Positions 7,478 to 17,008 of a stretch of DNA of 64,000 nucleotides are shown here, one piece after another (the first letter of the stretch is position 1; every line of letters begins with the position of its first letter). The notes beneath the pieces are model-generated. The model worked only from the letters and a program-made list of their open reading frames with translations. It did not search any database and was not told the DNA's origin. The stretch spans positions 945,531 to 1,009,530 of the forward strand of contig NZ_JAAGNX010000001.1 in NCBI RefSeq assembly GCF_010500615.1, given 5' to 3'. The DNA comes from Oceanipulchritudo coccoides (GTDB lineage Bacteria; Verrucomicrobiota; Verrucomicrobiia; Opitutales; Oceanipulchritudinaceae). A program made the position numbers and the translations under genes.

Positions 7478-10183
7478 ATGAAAAGCCTATCTATCACTGC
7501 AATTCTTTTGGCAATGGCCACCCATTCCGGCCTCAGTGCGGTCTTTCATCCGAGTGGCAGTGAAGATATCGACACGATGAGGAAGGAGATTGTGGCAGAC
7601 CCGACGACCGCCGGGAATTACCGTGAGCGGTCGGTGTTGCTCTTTGTGTGGCTGGGCAGCCTGCAGCAACAGGGAGCGGACACGCACTCGTTTTTCGACA
7701 CGGACAAGGCCTATTACGCGCTGGAGACCCAGATCGTCCGGGGAGCGGGACTGGTCAGGGAACGGGCGCTGGGGAAAGTCGGCGGCGTTGTCGATGAGGG
7801 GTATGCGGTGCTGGAGGGCATCTCCAGAAAATTGAAGGAGGAGGGACCTATCCACGAACCATTCAAGGGCGATCCGGTCGGGTTTCCAGAGGGTGGGGAC
7901 ATGGACGCGGATTGGCCGATGTTCCAAGCGAACAAGCACAACACCGGCTACACGGAGGCTCCGGGACCGAGGACCGGTGAGCTGGCCTGGAAATTTCCAG
8001 TGGGCCTTGGCTGGTATGCCCGACCGGTGGTTGAAGGCGACCGCGTTTACGTGGCTTCACCCGGCATGCACACGACCAGCCTTTGCCTGGATTTGGAGAC
8101 AGGAGAGGAAATCTGGAAATCAACACAGAGCCATCCGCTCTTTGGCATTTATAAGTACCCCGCTCTCATGTCGACTCCGGTTGTTCTCGAGGACAAACTC
8201 ATTTACCGGGAGGTCAATAGCCACGGAGGCAACGAAGGACAGGCCCGCAATCTAGTCTACATCGACAAGGAAACAGGTGAGACGCTGGCCCGCAAGTATG
8301 CCGGTCACATCGACTACCGGACGCAAGTCGCCCCCGTCGCCAGCAACGGCAAATATACCGTCTATCCATTCGGGGTGCACGACATCTATGGCACGCCGGC
8401 GATCTGCCAGAACCTCAACCGCTTGATTTGTGCGGACGTCGATAATAATCGCACCCTGTGGGACTTGAATGTGGGGGATATCGACGTACTGGCGGAACCC
8501 GTCCTGACCGATTACCTGGTTTTTCAAGGAACGACTGATGGGTACTTGTATGCCGTCAATCTATCCGGTGAGCGGAGCCCCTTGATGGATCCAACATGGG
8601 ATCACAGTGCCGGCCAGCGGGTGGCATGGTCCTTCAAGGCAAACGGTGCTGTGAATACGTCGGTCACGCTGGTTGACAGAAAGGTCTACTTCGGGTCAAA
8701 CGGAGGGACCCTGTATTCACTGAGTGAACACACAGGCGAAGTTGTCTGGCAGACAGAAATTTCCGAACCGGAATCCGGTGCGCGCAAGCAATTCACCGTT
8801 CCCCTGTATTTCGAGGGCAAACTCTACTTCGGGAGCGCCAATAAACACATTTACTGCGTTGATGCGGAAACCGGGAAGGTTGAATGGCAAACCGCGCTCT
8901 CTGATTGGATACGCGCCAAACCTGGAATGACCTCAGAGGGGCTTGTAGTGGCAACGGTCGACGGCCAATTAACGTGTCTCAGCAAAGAGGGTATTCCCAA
9001 GTGGACACAACAGGTCTCCACACATCAAATTTATGCCGACTTGGTTGTGGCAGGGAATTCTGTTCTCGTCAGTGACAGCGACCTGTGGCTTCGCCGACTG
9101 GATGCGAAGGGGAATCTGCTCTGGAAGCGCAGCCTGCTCAATGCCTATGAGAATGAAGCGGGCGAGCGTATCTTCACGGATATCCTTTCAGGTGGGACTT
9201 ATTATCAGTCAAAGCCGACGGCCGCTACCGGGAAAGTTTATTTTGGCAACGCTGCGGGTTTCCTCTTCAGTGTTGACGCGGAGACCGGCAAGGAGATCTG
9301 GAAATTCGAAATGGGCGGAGCGATCTCTGTTGGGCCAGCGATTGGGGATGGCAAGGTATTCGCGGGTCAGCAGGGTGGGGAGCGCTTCTTTTACGCTGTC
9401 GATGCCGACACGGGTGAACTTGTCTGGAAGCAGACTATTCCCGGCGGTTGGGTCTGGGGCTCGGCCGCCTACGACGATGGAATTGTTTATGTGCCGACCG
9501 TGAGCGGCTACTGCGTCGCCCTTGATGCAAAGACAGGCAATATTATCTGGATGTATCCAACGGCAAAATCCGTCCCGGCAGAACCGGCGATTGACGGAGA
9601 CCTGGTCTACTTTGGCTCATGGAGTGGAACGCTCTATGCCTTTGATAAGAAGACCGGGGAAATCGTCTGGAAACGGAGCGGGATCGGTCTTGATTCCGGA
9701 ACTCTGATTGCCTTTGAGGGGAGCATCTATTTGCCGCACCACAGCAGTGTCTTTATGTATTTTAATGCGAAAGACGGGGAGATTATCAGCCGCGGCAATT
9801 CGAACCCCGCCCACACTGGAAACTTTTCCAATTTCAACGCCACACCGGCCTTCTTCAAGGACCGTGCTTACTACACGGCCCGGGTTGGGGCAGGACTGCG
9901 AGGCGTCCCGGCGGCATCCCGTATATATTGTGTCGATTCCAAGACGGCGGCGATCCATTGGACTTTTGAGGATGGCGGTGGTCTATCCGCCCCGGCGATT
10001 GCCAGTGACCGGGTCTACATCGGGTCGGGCAATACTCCGCTCTTTTATTGTCTGGATGCCTTTACCGGCGAGCCGCTTTGGATCTACAAGCTCGGCCAGC
10101 GGGTGGAGGAAGCGACCCTCTGCATTTACAGGGACAAGGTATACGTGCTGGCCGGGGATGGATACGTCCATGCCATCGAATAA
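7478..10183 (+). CDS. Secreted PQQ-like beta-propeller repeat protein
   Basis: A 901-aa exported protein. After a signal peptide (to about residue 20) there is an alpha-helical segment of about 110 residues (SEDIDTMRKEIVADP...), then many PQQ/YWTD-like blades recognisable by repeats such as 'YAVDADTGELVWK', 'YCVDAETGKVEWQ', 'FSVDAETGKEIWKF' and 'YALDAKTGNIIWMY'. This is the BamB/PQQ-enzyme type of eight-bladed or double propeller; I see no heme site and no quinoprotein-dehydrogenase signature, so a binding or scaffold role is as likely as catalysis. It is a paralogue of the gene at 17009-19615, which sits inside a glycosidase operon. Probably controlled by the palindrome at 7435. Confidence 0.8.
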   Translation: MKSLSITAILLAMATHSGLSAVFHPSGSEDIDTMRKEIVADPTTAGNYRERSVLLFVWLGSLQQQGADTHSFFDTDKAYYALETQIVRGAGLVRERALGKVGGVVDEGYAVLEGISRKLKEEGPIHEPFKGDPVGFPEGGDMDADWPMFQANKHNTGYTEAPGPRTGELAWKFPVGLGWYARPVVEGDRVYVASPGMHTTSLCLDLETGEEIWKSTQSHPLFGIYKYPALMSTPVVLEDKLIYREVNSHGGNEGQARNLVYIDKETGETLARKYAGHIDYRTQVAPVASNGKYTVYPFGVHDIYGTPAICQNLNRLICADVDNNRTLWDLNVGDIDVLAEPVLTDYLVFQGTTDGYLYAVNLSGERSPLMDPTWDHSAGQRVAWSFKANGAVNTSVTLVDRKVYFGSNGGTLYSLSEHTGEVVWQTEISEPESGARKQFTVPLYFEGKLYFGSANKHIYCVDAETGKVEWQTALSDWIRAKPGMTSEGLVVATVDGQLTCLSKEGIPKWTQQVSTHQIYADLVVAGNSVLVSDSDLWLRRLDAKGNLLWKRSLLNAYENEAGERIFTDILSGGTYYQSKPTAATGKVYFGNAAGFLFSVDAETGKEIWKFEMGGAISVGPAIGDGKVFAGQQGGERFFYAVDADTGELVWKQTIPGGWVWGSAAYDDGIVYVPTVSGYCVALDAKTGNIIWMYPTAKSVPAEPAIDGDLVYFGSWSGTLYAFDKKTGEIVWKRSGIGLDSGTLIAFEGSIYLPHHSSVFMYFNAKDGEIISRGNSNPAHTGNFSNFNATPAFFKDRAYYTARVGAGLRGVPAASRIYCVDSKTAAIHWTFEDGGGLSAPAIASDRVYIGSGNTPLFYCLDAFTGEPLWIYKLGQRVEEATLCIYRDKVYVLAGDGYVHAIE

Positions 10184-10412
10184 CTTCTTGAATAAAATAG
10201 GATCGCTCACAATCAGGACATCTTCCGGCTCGCTCGAATTAAAGCAGTCCATTACCCTTTAAAAAATTCGAGCCTCGGGCATATCACGGGGTAGTCTACT
10301 TCCGGCTACACAGGCGATAGGGAGGTATTTGCGGTCCTGAAAATTTCCGGTCAGTCTGGGTTTGGAGGCCAGATCTTCGTTTGAAGGTTATTTAATTTAC
10401 AGGGCGTCGGGT

Positions 10413-13208
10413 CTATTTGATCGGCACGATTTCGACTCGACTCAGTGCTGTGCCTGGATCCAGAATCGCTACTGTGAGTTGTACCGGCCCAGGGTGTAGC
10501 TGATCTACCACGACAATCTGCTCAGAGTATCCGCGGAAGACATTATCGAACCAGGTTGGCGAGCGATAGAGTGTGTTCATGTCAGCGATTTTGAAGCTGC
10601 CTTCCCCAAGGCGAACACCGATTTTAAGTGACCGTCCTTCATGGATGGGGAAGGTTGGAACACAGTGAATTTTCACCTCAAAGCGTCCGGCTGGCAGATC
10701 AACGATAGTGAATGCAGATGGGGCGTTTTCCGCTTGCGTCCACCCCTTGCCTGTAAACTTGACGGGTGAAAGTGATGCTCCCTCAACTCCCAAGCCTTGA
10801 ACAAGTTGAAGATTTTTGGCATCGGCGATGGTGAATGATCTTGCTGGCAGGGTGACGGAGGGATTTGGCTTTTTGACAAGAATCTGCTTTGGAAGGATTT
10901 GCTCGGGGAGTGTTCCAAACTGTATGGCTTTTATTTTGGCATTGGGTTCGCGCTGGATGATCTCAAGCGTGTTATCTCCTTTTTCCAAGTCGAACAAACC
11001 GATGTTTCTCCAGCGCCAATGCTCACCCGTGCTAATGTTGTTTGCGACCAGTAGTTTCCCGTTAATCCGGACGAAAAAGGAATCTTCGTCAGGTGTTGGG
11101 CACTTGAGATAGAAAGTCAGCATGCGAGTAGCCTTGATATCAGAGTGAAATCGATAGATAGCGTTTCCACCAGTCGATTCATCACAACGCTCCGGGGCCT
11201 CCCCATAGAGCATGTTGTCCTTGAGTGTCATGGGAGCTTGAATGCTCATGAGGTCAACGGCTAGGTCGATTCGAAGACCAGGAAGAAGGGAAGGCTTAAG
11301 GAAGACAGCCTGTTCGCGTGGGCTATCATCCATCATCCCGTTCCACTTTCCATCTGCAATACCTGTGTTGTAAATTTCAGTGATAGCGGCGATTTCATCA
11401 TATGCTTCAACGGCCGAAGGGGGATCGTTGAGAACGAGTGAAATGATTTTTTCATTCAACTTGGCTGCTCCTTTGACCGGGTATAGAATTAATTGAAAAT
11501 AGGCGTCCTGCAGGTGCTTGGGGATACGGGGTTGGAGCGCTTCGGTTTTTGAGAGAAGCGACTCGTAGGCCGTTAACCGATCCTCAAACTCCTCTTTTGT
11601 GCGCTGAACAAAATTCATATGCTCGGGCTTTCCAGAGGCTGCCAATCTATAGTATTCTGCTTTAATATCGGCAATTTCTTGAGCCACTACAGGTCCGAAA
11701 GTTTCTTTTGCCCAACTAAAAGCATAGTCTGGTGCACGTTCAGGACGCCACGCGTTAATGTCCCAGGCAAGGTCCATTGCAAATTGAATCTCCATTTCTG
11801 CGGGTTTCAGGTCTCCCACATTAAAGATCCACATACGGTCCGCACCATAATCAAAGGCCTTGCACATTTCATAGGAGATCAAGGAGGGGGAAATGCTGCT
11901 CAGCCAGAGCCAATCCTGTCCTGGAAACCAGTAGGATAAATGATAATAAACACCGCTCCCACCTGACCGTTTTTGTTCTTCGGGGTTGGAAAGTTTGCGG
12001 ATGTAACCGTGGTTATCATCGGCCCAGACGATGGTGACATCTTCGGGAGGGACCGCTCCTGCCTGATAAAGAGAGAGCACTTCTGCATACGGAATAAAAG
12101 CCTGCGGTATTTCGGTCAGAGCTTCGCTTTTGTGTTCTTCGAGCATCGCTCGTTGATCCGCAAAGACTTGATTCATGATTTTAATTTTATCCTGCACCGA
12201 TTTTCCCCCGCGAATCCCACTGTCATGAATCCCACGCATACCCAGAGTGAACGCACCTTGGACGTCATCCTCTTCGGTCTGAATAACCCGGTCTTCCCAG
12301 TAACGCCGAATATTCTCTCTGTTTGTGTCGTAACGCCACGGACCGGGTTCATTTCCGTACTCATCCTCGTAGGTCAGGTTCCATTCATCCACATTGTTGC
12401 GGAGCATTGGCTCGCAATGAGAGGATCCAATGACAATTTGGTATTGATAGGCCATCTCTCGGTTCCCTTCGTATCCAAAAAAAGCACGAGTTCCCAAGTG
12501 CATGGCTGGCCAAATAATGTTGGACTTCAAACGCAGCATCAGCTCAAAGACCTTTGCATAGGTATTGGGACCGATATCATTATGAGTTGGGTCAATGTTT
12601 TTCATTGCCCAGGGCCGGAGACCGAAGTCCTCATCGTTTAAGAAGATACCACGATACTTGACGGAAGGTGGCCCCATCAGTACGTCGTCCAAATAAATGC
12701 TTAGTTCCTCCTTTTGATCGGGTAAAACATCCGCCCAGTAAATCCAAGGGGATACGCCAAGACGCTTCGATAGTTCGAAAACGCCAAATGCTGTTCCGCG
12801 TGGGTCACTGCCGACGATGACGAGAGCTTGATCCAATCCTGAAAGTGGTTTTTCAATAACCTGAATGGCGAAGGTCTCCCATTTTCCGTCAAGGGCGACC
12901 GTGGAGATTTTCTCCGACGCTGCCAGTTGGTCGATCAACTCTGACTGTCCAAGTGTTCCAGCAATAATAGCACTCGATGACGAAAGCTCTTTGTTCCCTA
13001 TTGTTGGTGTGGTTCCAGTAATGGCCGAAATATCGCCTGCCAATGCCGTAACGGCTATTTCAACTACGGGAGAGTCATTTGTGCTGAATAAAATGGGAAC
13101 ACATACGTTCGACCGGAAGATTGAGAAGTTCGATTCTGCAAGCAGAACCTGCTCAATGCCCAACCCGGAACCAAATAGGATGCTGATAAACCACAATTTA
13201 ATTTTCAT
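10413..13208 (-). CDS. GH115 alpha-glucuronidase family protein
   Basis: A 931-aa predicted secreted enzyme that would remove (methyl)glucuronic acid side groups from a polysaccharide. The GH115 core is clear: GSDPRGTAFGVFELSKRLGV, then YRGIFLNDEDFGLRPWA, IGPNTYAKVFELMLRLKSN followed by IIWPAMH, and GSSHCEPMLRNNVDEWN. Further on, WADDNHGYIRKLS and VYYHLSYW are also typical of the family. The last 170 or so residues form the usual beta-sandwich tail. A short signal peptide (MKIKLWFISILFGSGLGIEQ) is present. It is the last gene of the minus-strand operon GH92 - PQQ - GH2 - GH115, 81 bp after GH2. This stretch looks more AT-rich than the neighbouring genes by eye. Confidence 0.88.
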   Translation of the reverse strand: MKIKLWFISILFGSGLGIEQVLLAESNFSIFRSNVCVPILFSTNDSPVVEIAVTALAGDISAITGTTPTIGNKELSSSSAIIAGTLGQSELIDQLAASEKISTVALDGKWETFAIQVIEKPLSGLDQALVIVGSDPRGTAFGVFELSKRLGVSPWIYWADVLPDQKEELSIYLDDVLMGPPSVKYRGIFLNDEDFGLRPWAMKNIDPTHNDIGPNTYAKVFELMLRLKSNIIWPAMHLGTRAFFGYEGNREMAYQYQIVIGSSHCEPMLRNNVDEWNLTYEDEYGNEPGPWRYDTNRENIRRYWEDRVIQTEEDDVQGAFTLGMRGIHDSGIRGGKSVQDKIKIMNQVFADQRAMLEEHKSEALTEIPQAFIPYAEVLSLYQAGAVPPEDVTIVWADDNHGYIRKLSNPEEQKRSGGSGVYYHLSYWFPGQDWLWLSSISPSLISYEMCKAFDYGADRMWIFNVGDLKPAEMEIQFAMDLAWDINAWRPERAPDYAFSWAKETFGPVVAQEIADIKAEYYRLAASGKPEHMNFVQRTKEEFEDRLTAYESLLSKTEALQPRIPKHLQDAYFQLILYPVKGAAKLNEKIISLVLNDPPSAVEAYDEIAAITEIYNTGIADGKWNGMMDDSPREQAVFLKPSLLPGLRIDLAVDLMSIQAPMTLKDNMLYGEAPERCDESTGGNAIYRFHSDIKATRMLTFYLKCPTPDEDSFFVRINGKLLVANNISTGEHWRWRNIGLFDLEKGDNTLEIIQREPNAKIKAIQFGTLPEQILPKQILVKKPNPSVTLPARSFTIADAKNLQLVQGLGVEGASLSPVKFTGKGWTQAENAPSAFTIVDLPAGRFEVKIHCVPTFPIHEGRSLKIGVRLGEGSFKIADMNTLYRSPTWFDNVFRGYSEQIVVVDQLHPGPVQLTVAILDPGTALSRVEIVPIK

Positions 13209-13289
13209 TTTTTAAAATTTCCAGAAACGAGTGACTGAAATCGGGACAACTTGGTTCACCCAAGATAGGGTCCCTCTTAAGACTGCATC

Positions 13290-16200
13290 TTATTCAAAGT
13301 TATATTTGAGGATGTTGGCTATGACGCGGGCATTGATCGGATCATGATCAATGGCATCCGTGCGGAGTTCGCTGACCAGCAGTTTTCCATCTCCACATTT
13401 AAGTTCAAAAAGCGGCACGCCACCAATTTCTCGATAATCAAGGGGTGTTTGAAGATAGCCGTGCCATTCCAGGGTTTCTGCCAAAGCAGTGACATTCGCG
13501 TGAAAGCGGTCCAGGGAGAAGCGTCCGGTGGCTGCAAAGGGGACATTGCGGTTGTCAGAAAACCAGGCGAGGTCCAAAGGTTGGAGTCCGGAAAAGACAG
13601 GACTTTCTTTACGGTTCATCGTGACGATCTCCTGTCGGAAGGGCGTATACGCTTGAACCAATTCCGGGGCTAACCCGATGACCTTTTCGCGATTATTCAG
13701 TAAAATTGCATATCCTCCCGCTTCCGCAAAGGTCTTGATTTTATCATAATCAAAAATCTTATCCGCTTGTGCAACGAGTAGGATTCCTTTTCTGCCAACC
13801 AAACTTTCAACGGTGGGTACGCGCTGTACAGAAAGACCCACATGCGTTCCGAGGCGTTGGGCGAGGGTGTCACCTTCAATACTGTAGTAAGGCCCCGTTG
13901 CTTTAAGCTCTGGCGACTGCGCCCATTGCCTGGTAGCTAAAGTGAGGTCATATTCATTTTTTGAAACTTGGTGACCATCTTCCAGTACTCGTAAGACTAA
14001 CATAGCATGAAGACGATCTGCACCCAATTCCTCGGGAATCAGAAGGGTAAGGGTCTTCTTCTCACTTTGGTAATACGGCAAATCTGAAAACGGGAGCTCT
14101 TTTTCCGTAAGAATTCGGCCATCACTTACCAACTGACACAGTAAGACGGGCTTATGAAGCTTACGGAAAGATTCATCCCCGTTTAGGAGCGTAATATCGC
14201 TGGTCAAGGTATCTCCGGCATAGAGGTGACGCCCCAAAAGTTCGGCACTCGCTAGAATCGGTTCGTAAGCCAGTTTCAGGCGCATTGCGGTTTGTGTGGG
14301 CGAAATCCTATTCACTTCATGGTTATTATAAAACCATGTATGGAAGGCAAAGACCATGAGCCCGTTGCTTCTTGTATGCTCTACCCGGCGAAACATCTCC
14401 ACCAACCCCTTTGTAAGCATACTGTGCCGTTCGATAAAGAACTCCGGATTGCTTTCCTCATAGGCATCTTTCCCCACTGTCGTCTGGGGCGTTTGATGAT
14501 CGAAGAGATAAAACCGACTGGGCAAGGCATCATCTGCGCGGGGATAACCGGTGGACACTTCCTGCCCCATTAAGGCGCGACCTGGCGTGTGAAATTCACG
14601 AGCAAACTCTCCTTTCTGGAAATGAAAGAAACTTCTATTATACCACCCAAAATAGGCATGTGGATCATCCAAATCCCCATCATCCAAATCATATTTTTGA
14701 ATGATCCGCTCATAGCGTCCACTTCGCATCACATGTTTACGGTAATATGAAGAATCCGCAATGACCGGGCGTGTCGGATCAAGCTTTCGAACCAATTTTA
14801 TTCCTTCTGATAACGCGATGCCCTTTTCCAAGACCTCATTATCCGGTCCTTTTTTCACATAGAATTTCATTTCATTGTTCATGGTCCACAGGAATACCGC
14901 AGGACGGTTACGATTCGCCTTCACCAATTCGCCCATTTCCCTTTTCCATATCTCGATGGCTTCATCGCTTGGCATGTCACGCAACATCAACCAGGGGAAT
15001 GGACCTTCAAAGGAAATCAATACTCCGATCTCATCCGCCGCATCCAACCAAATATCTGAATACGGACTGCAGTGGGTGCGGGTGGCAACGACATTGTGTT
15101 CCAGGGCAAGTTTCATAAACTTGCGGGCAAGAGGTTCATCATACGGTTTCATATGACCAGGGGTGTGATTCGCACCACGGATCCAGAACGGCTTTCCGTT
15201 CAATCGGACTTCCGCACCCTCCACCTCGATGGTTCGAAACCCGACCTGACCTGTCATTTCATCAATGACATCATTATTCCGGGTCAGCTGGAATGAAATC
15301 CTGTAGAGATTGGGAGCGCCCGGGGCCCAGAGTTCTGGTGCGACGGTCGGGGTTTGAAAGGTTGTTGTTCGCTTCTCCCCCGCATCCAAAACCGTTTTTT
15401 CGACGATACCTCCGCAAAGCCGTTCCCCGGAGGTTTTGTTGTTAATTTCATAGTGGAGGGTTACTACCTCTGCCTTTTCTCCATGGTTCGTGTAGGTAAG
15501 ATCAATCTCCGCACCCTCCAGCGACGGTTTAAAGTAAAAATCGTCTATCTTGATTTTTTCAGTGATGACCAACTTCACGTCGCGCCAGATTCCTGCCGGA
15601 CTGTTATTGTAGAACCCGTGCGGAATATGCTGATGGAGCAATTTTTTAGCTTTGTGACTCTTTCCCGGATCTAACTTTTCTACCTCGTCCTCACCATCAA
15701 TGATGTTCCATGCGTCGGTATAGTTTTGATCGATCATTGGGGATATATTGCCTGAGAGGTCATCCTCCCATTTTTTCCAGCACTGGACGACAATCACATT
15801 ACGGCCCGGTTTGACCAGGTCGGTAACATTGATTTTTTGGGGCGAGTACATGCCGATGTGGTCATGAATCTTCTCGCCGTTAAAATAAACCGTACTTACG
15901 AGGGCAATTCCCTGGAAGTCTATCACCACTTCCTTGGAATGAATATCTTCAGGGAAATCAATGTAGTGGCGATACCATGCCGACTGTGTCTTGAGGGAAT
16001 CAAAGGTGTATTTCTTGCAACGTGCTTCTTCGATGCGGTGAAGTTTGTCGTTCTGGCCCTTGTTCAATCCGCGGCTCATGGTTTCCCCTTCGAGCCAGGC
16101 CGCAAAGGGTACCCAGAAGTTGGGTACATCGATCACATGTGCCTTGCGATCATCGTAATCCTTGGCAAAGACATCCATTCCTTCCGACTCGTAATCGGGA

Positions 16201-16991
16201 ATGAAGAGCCAGTTCCCATTGAGCAGGAATTCATTTCTAGGATTATAGAGGAGCGGAACATAAAACGGCCGATATTCCGCTCTTTGCATTTTTCGTTTTG
16301 TTTCTCTTTGTTCTGCCACGAGTTCGACCGGAGTGTGCTTCTCTACTCCATCGAAAAAGGATTTATCTATTTTGGAAACCGTAACCTGATCAAATTCTGT
16401 TGGTAAGTAACTTCCTCCCAAGGAAATGCCACCCGCCGAAATAGGGGCTTCATTATCATGGACAAGAATTCGTGGCTGATCTTCCCCGTTGAGATACACG
16501 GCTATCCGATTCCTCATCACAGCGACCGTAATGTCGTACCATGTCCCGGGAGCGGGTGAGAAATCGAGCGGTGTTAGATCCAGAATCTTATCGTATCCCT
16601 CAGCACCGTAACGCGCGAGATAAAGGTGGTTGTTTGCCCCCCCACGGAGGGCCACGACATACCGGAAATCACGATTATGATGGCGGAAGCCAGCCCAGAT
16701 CTGAACTTGCCGAGCATCCTCGGGACTTCGAGCGCGAAATTTCATCATGTAGTCGCTCAAGTCGGATCCGCCGGCAACCGCCCATCCATCTGTCACGCGG
16801 AGAACCCCATCTTGAACGACAAATTCTCCGTTATTGAACGTAGACCACGTTCCACCCGAAAGCCGATCCACTTCAAAAGAATCTTCGAACAGAAGACTCG
16901 ATCCAGACGGATCTATCGTCTCAGTGGCAAATGAAAGTGTGCCAATGACGAGTAAGGTTACCAAGATGATCGGGTAGAAATATTTTTTCAT
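13290..16991 (-). CDS. Large multi-domain GH2-family glycosidase
   Basis: A 1233-aa secreted protein. Order: signal peptide; a lectin-like beta-sandwich of about residues 27-210 (concanavalin-A/DUF1080-like, with GGANNHLYLARYG); a GH2 sugar-binding domain (FNGEKIHDHIGMYSP); an immunoglobulin-like domain; a TIM barrel with RGANHTPGHMKPYDE and RTHCSPYSDIWLDAADEIG; and a C-terminal domain (about 1040-1233) resembling a class-I glutamine-amidotransferase-like flavodoxin fold. The acid/base is E707 in WTMNNEMKF and the nucleophile is probably E811 in ALMGQEVSTG. Members of GH2 include beta-galactosidases, beta-mannosidases and beta-glucuronidases; specificity is not resolved. It starts 17 bp after the PQQ gene stop. 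Confidence 0.82.
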   Translation of the reverse strand: MKKYFYPIILVTLLVIGTLSFATETIDPSGSSLLFEDSFEVDRLSGGTWSTFNNGEFVVQDGVLRVTDGWAVAGGSDLSDYMMKFRARSPEDARQVQIWAGFRHHNRDFRYVVALRGGANNHLYLARYGAEGYDKILDLTPLDFSPAPGTWYDITVAVMRNRIAVYLNGEDQPRILVHDNEAPISAGGISLGGSYLPTEFDQVTVSKIDKSFFDGVEKHTPVELVAEQRETKRKMQRAEYRPFYVPLLYNPRNEFLLNGNWLFIPDYESEGMDVFAKDYDDRKAHVIDVPNFWVPFAAWLEGETMSRGLNKGQNDKLHRIEEARCKKYTFDSLKTQSAWYRHYIDFPEDIHSKEVVIDFQGIALVSTVYFNGEKIHDHIGMYSPQKINVTDLVKPGRNVIVVQCWKKWEDDLSGNISPMIDQNYTDAWNIIDGEDEVEKLDPGKSHKAKKLLHQHIPHGFYNNSPAGIWRDVKLVITEKIKIDDFYFKPSLEGAEIDLTYTNHGEKAEVVTLHYEINNKTSGERLCGGIVEKTVLDAGEKRTTTFQTPTVAPELWAPGAPNLYRISFQLTRNNDVIDEMTGQVGFRTIEVEGAEVRLNGKPFWIRGANHTPGHMKPYDEPLARKFMKLALEHNVVATRTHCSPYSDIWLDAADEIGVLISFEGPFPWLMLRDMPSDEAIEIWKREMGELVKANRNRPAVFLWTMNNEMKFYVKKGPDNEVLEKGIALSEGIKLVRKLDPTRPVIADSSYYRKHVMRSGRYERIIQKYDLDDGDLDDPHAYFGWYNRSFFHFQKGEFAREFHTPGRALMGQEVSTGYPRADDALPSRFYLFDHQTPQTTVGKDAYEESNPEFFIERHSMLTKGLVEMFRRVEHTRSNGLMVFAFHTWFYNNHEVNRISPTQTAMRLKLAYEPILASAELLGRHLYAGDTLTSDITLLNGDESFRKLHKPVLLCQLVSDGRILTEKELPFSDLPYYQSEKKTLTLLIPEELGADRLHAMLVLRVLEDGHQVSKNEYDLTLATRQWAQSPELKATGPYYSIEGDTLAQRLGTHVGLSVQRVPTVESLVGRKGILLVAQADKIFDYDKIKTFAEAGGYAILLNNREKVIGLAPELVQAYTPFRQEIVTMNRKESPVFSGLQPLDLAWFSDNRNVPFAATGRFSLDRFHANVTALAETLEWHGYLQTPLDYREIGGVPLFELKCGDGKLLVSELRTDAIDHDPINARVIANILKYNFE

Positions 16992-17008
16992 AAATCTTTC
17001 ATCCCCTG

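Noticed and set aside
10184-10412. 229-bp gap between convergent PQQ and GH115 genes
   Set aside because: Examined for a hairpin terminator, small RNA or repeat; nothing convincing was found.
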